A stretch of DNA of 29,181 nucleotides from an uncultured Collinsella sp. (GCA_900543615.1 UQSC01000014.1:1-29181); one strand, 5' to 3'. Positions 7,067-14,859 are shown, counted from the stretch's first letter. Program-made: numbers and translations. The notes: generated by a model not told the origin, from the letters alone.

Positions 7067-8374
7067 CTACTGCGACTTGGGATGCTTCTTCTTATTGAGT
7101 ACCGACGGAGATACGCGAATACCATCGCCTGTCTGGCGCACATAGGCTTTATGAGCCGGCTTAGCGGTCCCAGAAGCCTTCTGAGCCTGCTTCTTGGGAT
7201 CAACAGTAACAGCATTCGCGGGGTGCGGCTTAATGGGCGCAGAGGGCGTCTGAGGCGTGCGGCCGAGCTTGCGCATCACGCGATCCCAGCGCGCATGGAT
7301 GCTCTCGTTGTGGGCGCTCTTAAGGCCCAGCAGGGGCGCAGCCAAAATGGTCGGCGCAATAAACGTAATGAGGCGCCACAGCAGATAGCCAGCGGTCGAA
7401 GCCGACCCAAAGAAATGACCCAAGAACAATGCAAAGCCGCCCTCAGCGCCACCAGTTCCACCGGGCAGGGGGACCGCAGAGCTCAGCAGCTGGACAAAGG
7501 CGCTCGCGGCCATGACCGAGAAAAAGTCGACCTCGTGGTGACCAAAGGCAAGCATCAGGAAATACGGCACGAGGTAGAAAAACGCGAGTTGCAGCATGGT
7601 GATGACCACCGTGAGCAGCATGGAAGAAAAATGTCCGGCCGAAAGCTTGAACTTCTCGGAGAAGGAGTAGATCTCGCCATCGACAAACGTGCGCCAACCC
7701 TCGATCTTAGTGGCCGAGACACCAATGCGCTCGAGCCAATTGATGATGCAATGGGCGACGCGCGTGACGGTCTTAGGCATGAGCGCGACGGCGAAGATGC
7801 CCAGCAAGATGCAGCAGTGCCCACCAAAGCTAAAGACACACAGCAGCGTCATGTCGCCATAGCGCTCGGCAAAAAACGGCATGCGAGCAAGCAGTAGGAT
7901 AGCGCCCCAGGCAACGAGGCCAAACTGATACACGATAAAGCGCGTGAACTGCGTGGCGCCAGCCTCGCCGACATTTTGGCCCGCCTTGGTCAGGCGGTAG
8001 ATCTGGGCGGGAGTCGAGCCCATCATCATGGGCGTCAGGTTGCCAAAGAAGATGCCGCTCGCCTCGACCGAAATCAGGTCGCGGATGCCGACGGGTGAAT
8101 CGGGGTCGAGCCAGACGGCGATCGCATAGGCCACAATGCCAAAGAACAGATACATGAACATGCAAAGACACGCGACAACGAGCCATGGCGCCTGGACGCT
8201 CGACATTGCGGCCCAGAACTGCCCCATCTGCCCGGTTACCACCAGATAGACGATATAACCCACCAGCACGACGCCGATAAAGATGGCGCCGCGGCGTGCG
8301 CTCTTATTGTCATCTCCGCCCGAGGCCTCAACCTCGACCTGGGGCTTAGACGTATGCTGAGAGGACTCCGTCAT
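7067..8374 (-). CDS. Flippase-like integral membrane protein (LPG synthase TM-region/UPF0104 family)
   Basis: The product is 435 residues. A short polar N-terminus (1-28) precedes about eight hydrophobic helices (from GAIFIGVVLVGYIVYLVV at 29 to near 350) and ends in a basic, Lys/Pro-rich cytoplasmic tail of about 80 residues. Family hallmarks are the GNLTPMMMGSTPAQIYRL segment (111-128) and PLPGGTGGAEGG (302-313), as in the membrane domain of lysylphosphatidylglycerol synthases and the stand-alone YbhN/AglD-like proteins. There is no catalytic aminoacyl-transferase domain, so lipid or lipid-linked sugar translocation is the likely role. The start at 8374 has AGAAGGAG 6 bases upstream; a longer frame to 8440 has no such site. 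A perfect dyad lies just upstream. Confidence 0.85.
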   Translation of the reverse strand: MTESSQHTSKPQVEVEASGGDDNKSARRGAIFIGVVLVGYIVYLVVTGQMGQFWAAMSSVQAPWLVVACLCMFMYLFFGIVAYAIAVWLDPDSPVGIRDLISVEASGIFFGNLTPMMMGSTPAQIYRLTKAGQNVGEAGATQFTRFIVYQFGLVAWGAILLLARMPFFAERYGDMTLLCVFSFGGHCCILLGIFAVALMPKTVTRVAHCIINWLERIGVSATKIEGWRTFVDGEIYSFSEKFKLSAGHFSSMLLTVVITMLQLAFFYLVPYFLMLAFGHHEVDFFSVMAASAFVQLLSSAVPLPGGTGGAEGGFALFLGHFFGSASTAGYLLWRLITFIAPTILAAPLLGLKSAHNESIHARWDRVMRKLGRTPQTPSAPIKPHPANAVTVDPKKQAQKASGTAKPAHKAYVRQTGDGIRVSPSVLNKKKHPKSQ

Positions 8375-8395
8375 GAGACTCCTTCTAACAGTCAA

Positions 8396-8410
8396 AATAT
8401 CTTGGATATT
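8396..8410. promoter_or_regulatory. Perfect dyad upstream of the flippase-like gene
   Basis: AATATC-TTG-GATATT is a perfect 6+6 inverted repeat 22 bases before the start codon. It overlaps ATTGTA (8408-8413), which reads TACAAT on the minus strand and could be a -10 box. Operator function is inference. Confidence 0.35.
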
Positions 8411-8482
8411 GTACCCGCAAGGACCATAGACAGAACGCAAAGCTCTGGTTCAAACGGGAATTGCAAACGGTTGTTTGAAAAT

Positions 8483-8513
8483 AAAAAACCCGGCCTTCCA
8501 TGGGAAGCCCGGG
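8483..8513 (-). terminator. Rho-independent terminator of tRNA-Glu
   Basis: On the minus strand an 11-base stem (CCCGGGCTTCC with GGAAGGCCGGG, one mismatch) with a 3-base loop is followed by six Ts. It begins 12 bases after the tRNA 3' end. Confidence 0.9.
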
Positions 8514-8524
8514 TATCAAATGCG

Positions 8525-8601
8525 TGGTAGCCCGTACCAGATTCGAACTGGTGATCTCCGCCTTGAGAGGGCGGCGTCCTAAACCGCTAGACGAACGGGC
8601 C
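8525..8601 (-). tRNA. tRNA-Glu (anticodon CTC), CCA encoded
   Basis: A 77-base cloverleaf can be folded by hand. The acceptor stem is GGCCCGT/ACGGGCT (terminal G-U pair). The D-arm is GTCT/GGAC. The anticodon stem CCGCC/GGCGG carries loop CTCTCAA, giving anticodon CTC, which reads GAG. The T-arm ACCAG-TTCGAAT-CTGGT is canonical, and the 3' CCA is encoded. It is a single gene with its own promoter and terminator. Confidence 0.95.
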
Positions 8602-8635
8602 ACATGACATCTGCACTGCCGTGCTGCGAGGAAAT

Positions 8636-8664
8636 ATATTACGGGACAAAAAACGTCAGCGCAA
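8636..8664 (-). promoter_or_regulatory. Promoter of tRNA-Glu
   Basis: On the minus strand, TTGCGC (8659-8664) and TAATAT (8636-8641) are separated by exactly 17 bases. The -10 box ends 34 bases before the tRNA 5' end, leaving room for a short leader. This is the best-formed sigma-70-type promoter in the window. Confidence 0.75.
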
Positions 8665-8751
8665 GAAGAAATTCCAAATTGCCGAAAAATTGTGGGCAGG
8701 TTATGGAACACGCAGGTCAAATAGGTAGCTCATTTGGAATGGAACCGAAGG

Positions 8752-10146
8752 CTACCCCAGATGCATGTGAGCCAGGAGGGCTTCACGCTCGTTGGGAATG
8801 TTGTCTTCGATCACGGCGTCGAGGGCGGAGTTGAGAAGCTGCCCCAGTTCCGGCCCGGGCTTGACTCCGGCACGGATCAGGTCGCCGCCGTTGACGGCGA
8901 GCATCTTGAGCGTATAGGGCTCCCCCGCCTCCAGTAGCTCGTGCGCCAGCGCGCGCATCTCCTCGATTGTCTCGACATAATAGAAGCACGACGGGGCCTT
9001 GCCGAGCGTATCAGCACGCTTAAGATCCATGAGCTCATCAATCAGGCGGGCTGTGTCGACGCCCTCACCAGAAAGCAAGCGCATCATATTGAGCAGGCAG
9101 GAGCGCTCGGGGCGCAGCGGCTTGTCATGGTATTTGATAAGCAGGCACACATCGCGCACCAGGTCGTGCGAAAGCGCCAGGCGATCCATAATGACGCGCG
9201 CTTTCTTGGCGCCGAGCTCGGGGTGACCATAGAAGTGTCCGCTGCCGGCGTGATCGACCGTGAAGCACTCGGGCTTGGACACATCGTGCAAAAACGCTGC
9301 CCACATAAGGCTCGACGATGGCGCGACGCCGTCGCACAGCGCCAGCTCCCCTGCCACCGTCAGCACACGGGCGATATGCTCGTAGACGTTAAACGCATGA
9401 TAGACACTTCGCTGATCAAACCCGCGACCCGCTGCCAACTCGGGCACGGCGGCGCAGATGAGCTCGGGGTAGCGCAGCATCGCGTCTCCCCCATGACCGG
9501 TCGAAAGAATGCCCTCGAGCTCAATACCCACACGCTCGCGCGCCACGGCATCGAGAAGCGGCGCGCACTCGGCAAGCGCACGCTTAGTCTCGGGCTCAAT
9601 CATAAAGTCCAGGCGGCAGGCAAAGCGCACCGCACGCAGCATGCGCAGGGCGTCCTCATTAAAGCGACGCCTGGGATCGCCGACAGCGCAAATCAGCTTG
9701 CGCTCCAAGTCACCCTGGCCGTCGTAGCGGTCGACAAGCCCGCGTTCGGGATGCCAGGCCATGGCGTTGACAGTAAAGTCGCGACGCGCCAGATCGTCCT
9801 CGAGCGAGGCGGCACGCTCGACACTCTGAGGATGGCGCCCATCGGTATAGAAGCCATCAAGACGGTACGTGGTGACCTCGATACGCTCGCCATCGGAAAT
9901 AGCCGTGATTCCGCCAAATTTAATGCCCGACTCCACGACCGCGATGCCGGCGGTCTCGAGCGCCGCTTTGGACTCCTGCCACAGGCCGCTACAGCACATA
10001 TCAACATCGTGGCTGGGGCGCCCCATCAGGGCGTCGCGCACCCAACCGCCTACGTACCAAGCCTCAAGACCGGCTGCTTCGAGCGAACGCAGGACACGCA
10101 GGGAGGCATCGGACGGTTGAGTACCGTTGAGCGAAACATTGCACAT
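8752..10146 (-). CDS. cca: CCA tRNA nucleotidyltransferase
   Basis: The product is 464 residues. It adds or repairs the CCA end of tRNAs using CTP and ATP. The N-terminal nucleotidyltransferase head has VGGWVRDALMGRPSHD (about 32-47) and the catalytic DVD (47-49). RRDFTVNAMAWHP is the conserved RRD/NAM block, and RVGIELEGIL follows the RNA-binding part. An HD domain (FLHDVSKPECF) lies in the C-terminal half, as in HD-containing bacterial CCA/poly(A) polymerase-family enzymes. The start at 10146 has AGGAGG 8 bases upstream. Because the adjacent tRNA-Glu already encodes CCA, repair is likely an important role. It is transcribed alone, toward the tRNA gene. Confidence 0.93.
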   Translation of the reverse strand: MCNVSLNGTQPSDASLRVLRSLEAAGLEAWYVGGWVRDALMGRPSHDVDMCCSGLWQESKAALETAGIAVVESGIKFGGITAISDGERIEVTTYRLDGFYTDGRHPQSVERAASLEDDLARRDFTVNAMAWHPERGLVDRYDGQGDLERKLICAVGDPRRRFNEDALRMLRAVRFACRLDFMIEPETKRALAECAPLLDAVARERVGIELEGILSTGHGGDAMLRYPELICAAVPELAAGRGFDQRSVYHAFNVYEHIARVLTVAGELALCDGVAPSSSLMWAAFLHDVSKPECFTVDHAGSGHFYGHPELGAKKARVIMDRLALSHDLVRDVCLLIKYHDKPLRPERSCLLNMMRLLSGEGVDTARLIDELMDLKRADTLGKAPSCFYYVETIEEMRALAHELLEAGEPYTLKMLAVNGGDLIRAGVKPGPELGQLLNSALDAVIEDNIPNEREALLAHMHLG

Positions 10147-10282
10147 GCCTATGGCCTCCTGCACTTTTGAGCGTTAATCGAGGGTTCTCAAGAAGTCTAA
10201 CAAGAAACGAGAAAGTGCGCACACGCAATCGCGTCATCGATTCGATAAAACGAGACAGCGACGCCATATGCGTTCAGTGCAC

Positions 10283-10318
10283 AAAAAAACACCCGCCTCG
10301 GAAATCCAAAGCGGGTGT
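10283..10318 (-). terminator. Terminator of fruK
   Basis: On the minus strand, ACACCCGC pairs with GCGGGTGT around a 14-base loop, followed by a run of Ts. It lies 24 bases after the fruK stop codon. Confidence 0.88.
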
Positions 10319-10341
10319 TCGGCAACGAAGTATCGATGCGG

Positions 10342-11274
10342 CTAGCAGACCTGGCGAACCTCGATGTGCTTCTTATATTCGTCCACCTTGGCAAAATCAC
10401 CCAAACCAGGGCACTCGACCACGTTGGCGCCAGTGGCCATCGAAAGGCGCAGGGCGTCCTCGACGCGCTCGGGGGCGTCGTGCCACACGGACAGGAAGGC
10501 AGCGAGCGAGGAATCGCCGGCACACACCGTCGACAGCAGCTTGACGTCGAAGGTGCGGTTAGCAAACCAGATGTGCTTGCCGTTGGAGAAGTACGCACCG
10601 GCACCGCCGAGGGTCAGCAGCACGTTCTTGGCGCCCTTGGCATGAAGCTCAGCCATTGCGCCCTTGACGGACTCATCGTCGCCACCGCTCACCTTAATGC
10701 CAAAGATGTCAAGCAGCTCGTCGTCATTGGGCTTGATCAGCAGCGGCTCCATGGCAATGAGGTCTGCCAGCTGATGGCTCGAGATGTCTAGGACGAACTC
10801 GGCCCCCTTGGCCTTGACGCGGCGAAGGACCTCGGCCAGGAAGCCCTCGGAAGTGTTGGGAGGCAGCGAGCCGCTGATGACCAGGCAGGTCATGTCATCG
10901 AGCGAATCGATGAGCTCAAACATCTCCTGCTCGTTGGCCTCGTTGATGGCGGCACCGGCGTTGACCATGTTGTACTCCGTGTCGGGGCCGGCATTGAGGA
11001 ACACGTTGACGCGCGTGATGCCGTCGGTCCACACGGGCTTGACGGGCACGCCCAGGGCCTCGGCGCCCTTAACGATAAACTCGCCCGAGAAGCCGGCGAA
11101 GAAACCCAGGATCGTGGTGTCGACACCGTAGTGGTCAAGCGTAAACGAGACATTGAGGCCCTTGCCGTTGGGCGTGTAGACGGCGTTGCGGGTACGCGTG
11201 ACGGTGTTGGCAGCAAGACCGTCACAGGCGATGTTGTAGTCAATGGCGGGATTTGCAGTGAGCGTGTAAATCAT
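10342..11274 (-). CDS. fruK: 1-phosphofructokinase (PfkB family), first paralogue
   Basis: The product is 310 residues. It phosphorylates fructose-1-phosphate to fructose-1,6-bisphosphate with ATP, the step after FruA uptake. It opens with MIYTLTANPAIDY, the usual FruK start. NGKGLNVSF (36-44) is the substrate-binding Gly-rich segment and LVISGSLPP (131-139) the central motif. The ATP/catalytic motif is CAGDS (251-255, base Asp254), where most PfkB enzymes have GAGD. The start at 11274 has GAAAGGA 6 bases upstream; an upstream in-frame Met at 11289 lacks this. It is flanked by terminators on both sides, so it is probably its own transcript. A second paralogue lies directly upstream in transcription order. 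Another hexose-phosphate kinase role, such as tagatose-6-phosphate, cannot be excluded. Confidence 0.88.
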   Translation of the reverse strand: MIYTLTANPAIDYNIACDGLAANTVTRTRNAVYTPNGKGLNVSFTLDHYGVDTTILGFFAGFSGEFIVKGAEALGVPVKPVWTDGITRVNVFLNAGPDTEYNMVNAGAAINEANEQEMFELIDSLDDMTCLVISGSLPPNTSEGFLAEVLRRVKAKGAEFVLDISSHQLADLIAMEPLLIKPNDDELLDIFGIKVSGGDDESVKGAMAELHAKGAKNVLLTLGGAGAYFSNGKHIWFANRTFDVKLLSTVCAGDSSLAAFLSVWHDAPERVEDALRLSMATGANVVECPGLGDFAKVDEYKKHIEVRQVC

Positions 11275-11308
11275 GAATGTTCCTTTCACGAAGCAACGTG
11301 TTAATGAA

Positions 11309-11314
11309 AGTATA
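11309..11314 (-). promoter_or_regulatory. Possible -10 box of fruK
   Basis: TATACT on the minus strand, 34 bases before the fruK start codon and downstream of the terminator of the preceding kinase gene. No convincing -35 box is seen. Confidence 0.3.
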
Positions 11315-11403
11315 TTCCACGCATCGGTAAAAGGCTAGGGCAACTCGGTGAACGGTGTGGAAGCGATGAAGTACGGCGGGACACCTCTCCCCCGTGGCGG
11401 AAC

Positions 11404-11434
11404 AAAAAGGCGCCCCGGCCGAAACCGGGGCGCC
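11404..11434 (-). terminator. Terminator of the second fruK-like gene
   Basis: A perfect 10-base GC stem (GGCGCCCCGG/CCGGGGCGCC) with a 6-base loop is followed on the minus strand by five Ts. It begins 28 bases after the stop codon of the gene at 11463. Confidence 0.92.
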
Positions 11435-11462
11435 GCATGCGCACGAATATGTCTCGTTTCGA

Positions 11463-12395
11463 TTACTGACGATCGAGCTTGCGGACGGCAACGCGCTTGC
11501 TGTACTCGTCGACGTGACCAAAGTCGCCAATGCCGACGGACTCGGCAACGTTGGCGCCGGTGGCCATAGCGAGCTTCATGGCCTCCTCGACGTTGTCGCG
11601 ATCCCTGTACCACTTGTGCAGGAACGCAGCGAGGGTGCAGTCGCCGGCGCAGACAGAAGAAACCAGCTTGATGTTGAACTCACGCTTGGCGTACCAGATG
11701 TCCTCGCCGTTGGAGAAGTAAGCGTCGCCGCGGCTACCACGGGTGAGCAGCACGTTCTGAACGCCAGCGTCGTGAGCCATCTTCATGGCAACGCGAACCT
11801 CGTCGTCGGTGTCGACCGGCACGCCGAAGATGGCCTTCATCTCGTGATGGTTCGGCTTGATGAGCAGCGGCTTCTTGTGAGCGAGCTCCTTGAGCTTGTC
11901 GGAGGACAGGTCCAGGACGACGTCGGCGCCACGAGCCTGAGCGTGCTCCATGACCTGAGCCAGGAAGTCGGGCGTAGCTTTGGGAGGCACGGAGCCGGAG
12001 ACGATCAGGCACTCAAGATCGCCCGCGGTGTCCAGGATGTTGTAGAGCTCCTCCTGGTGCTGCGGCGTAATAGGAGCACCCGGGTTCAGGATGCCGTACT
12101 CGTGCTGGCCATCGTTGACGTAGGTGTTAATGCGCGTGATACCGTCGGTCCAGACCGGGCGGCAGAGGCAACCCAGGTTCATGACCTCCTCGACGATGAA
12201 CTTGCCCGTGAAGCCAGCGAAGAAGCCGAGCGCGACGGTGTCGACGCCCATCTTCTTAAAGGCGAAGGACACGTCGAGGCCCTTGCCGTTAGCCGTGTAG
12301 CTGGCCGAGCCGGTGCGGACGTTCTCATCGGGCTCGAGCGGAGAGCTCGAAACCGTCATGTCGACAGCCGGGTTAGCGGTTAGCGTGTAGAACAT
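11463..12395 (-). CDS. 1-phosphofructokinase-like sugar kinase (PfkB family), second paralogue
   Basis: The product is 310 residues, the same length as the neighbouring FruK and clearly its paralogue. Shared blocks include YTLTANPA at the start, NGKGLDVSF (36-44), LGFFAGFTGKFIVEE, RPVWTDGITRIN, VSGSVPPKA and the C-terminal HVDEYSKRVAVRKL. The catalytic motif is CAGDC (249-253, Asp252), again with Cys in place of the common Gly. The start has an AGGGGG ribosome site 8 bases upstream. It lies 74 bases downstream of ptsI with only a hairpin between, so it probably belongs to the ptsI transcript. Fructose-1-phosphate kinase activity is likely, but divergence from the neighbour suggests a different substrate preference or different regulation. 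Confidence 0.85.
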   Translation of the reverse strand: MFYTLTANPAVDMTVSSSPLEPDENVRTGSASYTANGKGLDVSFAFKKMGVDTVALGFFAGFTGKFIVEEVMNLGCLCRPVWTDGITRINTYVNDGQHEYGILNPGAPITPQHQEELYNILDTAGDLECLIVSGSVPPKATPDFLAQVMEHAQARGADVVLDLSSDKLKELAHKKPLLIKPNHHEMKAIFGVPVDTDDEVRVAMKMAHDAGVQNVLLTRGSRGDAYFSNGEDIWYAKREFNIKLVSSVCAGDCTLAAFLHKWYRDRDNVEEAMKLAMATGANVAESVGIGDFGHVDEYSKRVAVRKLDRQ

Positions 12396-12422
12396 TTACA
12401 GTACCCCCTGTATATGTGAGGG

Positions 12423-12452
12423 CCGCGTGGCCGGCCCATTCCAACCACGCGG
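12423..12452 (-). terminator. Hairpin between ptsI and the kinase gene
   Basis: CCGCGTGG (12423-12430) pairs perfectly with CCACGCGG (12445-12452). There is no T-tract, so it is more likely a weak terminator, processing site or mRNA stabiliser than a full stop. Confidence 0.4.
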
Positions 12453-12469
12453 TTACCCCTGATACCAAA

Positions 12470-14179
12470 TTAGCGAGCTGCGGACTCGAGCAGTGCCTTG
12501 ACCTCGGCGGCGGTGTTGCAGGCGAGCGCCTTCTCGGCGAGCTCGTCGCACTCGGCCTTGGTCCACTGGCTGATAGTCTTGCGGGCGCGCAGGATCGACG
12601 GAGCGCTCATCGAGAACTCCTCCAGGCCCCAGCTGATCAGCAGCGGCTCGAGCAGCGGATCGGCAGCGGCCTCGCCGCACATACCAACCATGATGCCGGC
12701 CTTCACACCGCTCTCGATGATGTTCTTGAGCGAGCGAAGCACGGCGGGATAGTACACCTGGTACAGGTTGGAGATGGTGTCGTTGCCACGGTCGGCGCAC
12801 ATGGTGTAGCCGATCAGGTCGTTGGTGCCGATGGAGAAGAAGTCGGCGACCTCGGCCAGACGGTCTGCGAGCAGCGAAGCGGCGGGCGTCTCGACCATGA
12901 TGCCGACCTCGATGTTCTCGTTGAACTTGCGACCCTCTTCGGTCAGCTCGGCCTTGCACTGCTCGACGAGCTCCTTGACAGCCAAGACCTCCTCGACGCA
13001 GGTGACGAGCGGGATCATGATCTTGACGTCACCGAAGGCGCTGGCGCGCAGCAGAGCGCGGAGCTGGACCTTGTACTGGTCGGGATTGGCCAGGCAGTAA
13101 CGCACGGCGCGGAAGCCCATGAAGGGGTTATCTTCCTTGACCATGTGCAGATACGGAATCTCCTTGTCGCCACCCACATCGAGCGTGCGGATGATGACCG
13201 GAGCACCCTTGAGCGCGCTGGCGACCTTACGGTAGGCGTTGAACTGCTCCTCCTCGGAAGGAAGCTCGGCAGAGTCCATGAACAGGAACTCGGAGCGGAA
13301 CAGACCGATGGCCTCGGCGTCGTGATCGAGCGCGTTGGGCACGTCATCGGGGTTACCGATGTTACAGGCGATGATCTTCTTGATGCCATCGGCAGTCACG
13401 GACGGCTTGCCACGGAAGGCCTCGAGGGCTGCCTTCTCGGCAGCGAAGGCCTCGGCCTTGGCGGTGTAGGCAGCGAGCGTCTCCTCGTCGGGATCGGCCT
13501 CAACGATACCCTTGCCACCGTCGACGACAACGGTCATACCGTTGCGCAGCGCGGTGCAGCTGTTGGAAACCGAAAGGACAGCCGGGATCTCGAGGGCGCG
13601 CGCAATAATCGCGGAGTGCGACGTGCGGCCACCGGTCTCGGTGACGATACCGGCAACGTGGGCCTTATCGATCGTGGCGGTCATGGACGGCGTGAGGTCG
13701 TGCACGACAACGACAGTGTTTTCGGGCAGAACGGAGAGGTCGACGACCTCCTTGCCCAGCAGCTCGGCCAGAATACCGGTGCGGATGTCGGCGATGTCGG
13801 CCGCGCGCAGACGGAACATCTCGTCGTCCATGGACAGGAACATGTTCTCGAACATGGTCGAGGTGTCCATGAGCGCCTGCTCGGCGCAGGTGCCGCCATC
13901 AATGGCAGCGTTGATAGCGTCGGTCATGCCCGGATCCTGAGCCAGGACGATGTGTCCGCTCATGATCTCGGCCTCGGCCTCGCCCACCGTCTCCTTCATG
14001 TGGTCGGCCTGAGCCTGGGTCTTCTCGCAGAAGACCGAAAGAGCGGTCTGATAGCGCTCCTTCTCTGCTGCCGAATCAGCAACCTCGTGCGGCTCAAACG
14101 TCAAGTCGGGATCGATGGCGACCATGACGGTGCCGATACCGATGCCCTCGGATGCGTTGACTCCCTGATACATTCCCAT
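12470..14179 (-). CDS. ptsI: PTS Enzyme I (phosphoenolpyruvate-protein phosphotransferase)
   Basis: The product is 569 residues, the normal length. It takes phosphate from phosphoenolpyruvate and passes it to HPr. The N-terminal HPr-binding helical domain spans roughly 20-140. The swivelling phosphohistidine domain has ETGGRTSHSAIIA, with active His188. The C-terminal TIM-barrel binds phosphoenolpyruvate: GLFRSEFLFM, FRAVRYCL, SIGTNDLIGYTM and GMCGEAAADP with the conserved Cys. The start is MGM at 14179 or the second ATG at 14173, both close behind GGAGAGAGGA; a longer frame to 14227 runs through the upstream hairpin and is rejected. ptsH is 127 bases upstream, separated by a terminator-like hairpin. 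Confidence 0.96.
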   Translation of the reverse strand: MGMYQGVNASEGIGIGTVMVAIDPDLTFEPHEVADSAAEKERYQTALSVFCEKTQAQADHMKETVGEAEAEIMSGHIVLAQDPGMTDAINAAIDGGTCAEQALMDTSTMFENMFLSMDDEMFRLRAADIADIRTGILAELLGKEVVDLSVLPENTVVVVHDLTPSMTATIDKAHVAGIVTETGGRTSHSAIIARALEIPAVLSVSNSCTALRNGMTVVVDGGKGIVEADPDEETLAAYTAKAEAFAAEKAALEAFRGKPSVTADGIKKIIACNIGNPDDVPNALDHDAEAIGLFRSEFLFMDSAELPSEEEQFNAYRKVASALKGAPVIIRTLDVGGDKEIPYLHMVKEDNPFMGFRAVRYCLANPDQYKVQLRALLRASAFGDVKIMIPLVTCVEEVLAVKELVEQCKAELTEEGRKFNENIEVGIMVETPAASLLADRLAEVADFFSIGTNDLIGYTMCADRGNDTISNLYQVYYPAVLRSLKNIIESGVKAGIMVGMCGEAAADPLLEPLLISWGLEEFSMSAPSILRARKTISQWTKAECDELAEKALACNTAAEVKALLESAAR

Positions 14180-14223
14180 TCCTCTCTCCGTGCCATGTGA
14201 TAAAGCGTTTTGCCATATCCATG

Positions 14224-14261
14224 ACAAAAGAGCGCAGCTACCTTACAACAGGTCACTGCGC
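14224..14261 (-). terminator. Terminator-like hairpin between ptsH and ptsI
   Basis: On the minus strand GCGCAG-TG-ACCT pairs with AGGT-AG-CTGCGC, followed by TCTTTTGTC. It sits 45 bases after ptsH and 44 bases before ptsI. Partial termination would give more ptsH than ptsI transcript. Confidence 0.65.
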
Positions 14262-14306
14262 CCCCAAATATGAACTTAGTTGTTCAACATGCGACCCGTT
14301 TGAGTT

Positions 14307-14570
14307 CTACTCGCCAAGACCGCTCTTGATGAGCTCGATGGCAGCAGCCAGAGCCTCGGCCTCGTCAGCGCCGTCGCACTTGACCTCGACCTCGGTACCG
14401 CAGGGGATACCAGCAGCCATGAGGGCCATCGGGGACTTGCCGTTGACCTCCTTCTCGGGGGTGACGACCGTCACGTCGCAGGCGTACTTGCCCATGGTGG
14501 AGGCGAAGAGGCCGGCCGGACGCATGTGAAGACCCTGCGGATTGACGAGGGTAGCCTTCTCAGAAACCAT
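14307..14570 (-). CDS. ptsH: Phosphocarrier protein HPr
   Basis: The product is 87 residues. It receives phosphate from Enzyme I on His15 (GLHMRPAG, residues 13-20) and hands it to the EIIA domain of FruA. Ser46 is present in NGKSPMALMAAG, the site phosphorylated by HPr kinase in Gram-positive bacteria, so a regulatory serine phosphorylation is possible. No HPr kinase gene is in the window. The start at 14570 has AAGGAG 6 bases upstream; a longer frame to 14603 runs through the ribosome site. The ribosome site lies in one arm of an 8-base inverted repeat (see 14574-14620). Confidence 0.96.
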   Translation of the reverse strand: MVSEKATLVNPQGLHMRPAGLFASTMGKYACDVTVVTPEKEVNGKSPMALMAAGIPCGTEVEVKCDGADEAEALAAAIELIKSGLGE

Positions 14571-14573
14571 AAT

Positions 14574-14620
14574 TGACTCCTTTTTGTGTTTAACCCCTGT
14601 CATGCATGCGGCAGGAGTCA
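14574..14620 (-). promoter_or_regulatory. Possible ribosome-site sequestering hairpin in the ptsH leader
   Basis: On the minus-strand RNA, TGACTCCT (14620 to 14613) is the exact complement of AGGAGTCA (14581 to 14574), and the latter contains the ptsH Shine-Dalgarno. The loop is 31 bases and includes a CATGCATG palindrome. Pairing would hide the ribosome site; an alternative fold would free it. Function is inferred only from pairing. Confidence 0.5.
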
Positions 14621-14707
14621 GATAAACGACGTTGTTTATATTAACTCACATCAAACTGTTTTTCATTATGTTTCGGACGAATTGTTGGACAGATGTGTTT
14701 GTCGTCG

Positions 14708-14859
14708 GCTTGCTCGCCCACAGGGGGCCGGGCGCGGCCAGTGATATTTCCTGCTCTACAGTCCTGCTCGCACGAAGAGCACATTAAGTGCTCTTCGGCT
14801 CGTGCGGAACTCGCGATAAATCACACAGGACGCGCCCGGCCCCCTGTGGGCGAGCAAGC
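14708..14859. repeat. 152-bp palindromic element with perfect 29-bp arms
   Basis: Bases 14708-14736 and 14831-14859 are perfect reverse complements (arms start GCTTGCTCGCCCACAGGGGG). The 94 bases between them contain a second hairpin, AAGAGCAC-ATTAA-GTGCTCTT (14775-14795), and partly pairing flanks, so the whole unit can fold as one long rod. No open frame of note lies inside. It could be a MITE-like mobile repeat or a structured RNA. Confidence 0.85.
14758..14811. repeat. Palindromic repeat (copy B) nested in the long palindrome
   Basis: It shares ACAGTCCT, GCTCGCACGAA and the 18-base TTCGGCTCGTGCGGAACT block with copy A at 3274-3328. Here the centre is a perfect 8-bp hairpin with loop ATTAA. 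Two copies in 29 kb point to a dispersed family. Confidence 0.7.

Noticed and set aside
8941..10170. A 409-codon open frame on the plus strand opposite cca
   Set aside because: Antisense shadow of a gene with clear catalytic motifs; no family pattern in the product.
12416..14200. A 594-codon open frame on the plus strand opposite ptsI
   Set aside because: Antisense shadow of ptsI; the product is a low-complexity Leu/Gly/Asp/Val/His mixture and has no ribosome site.
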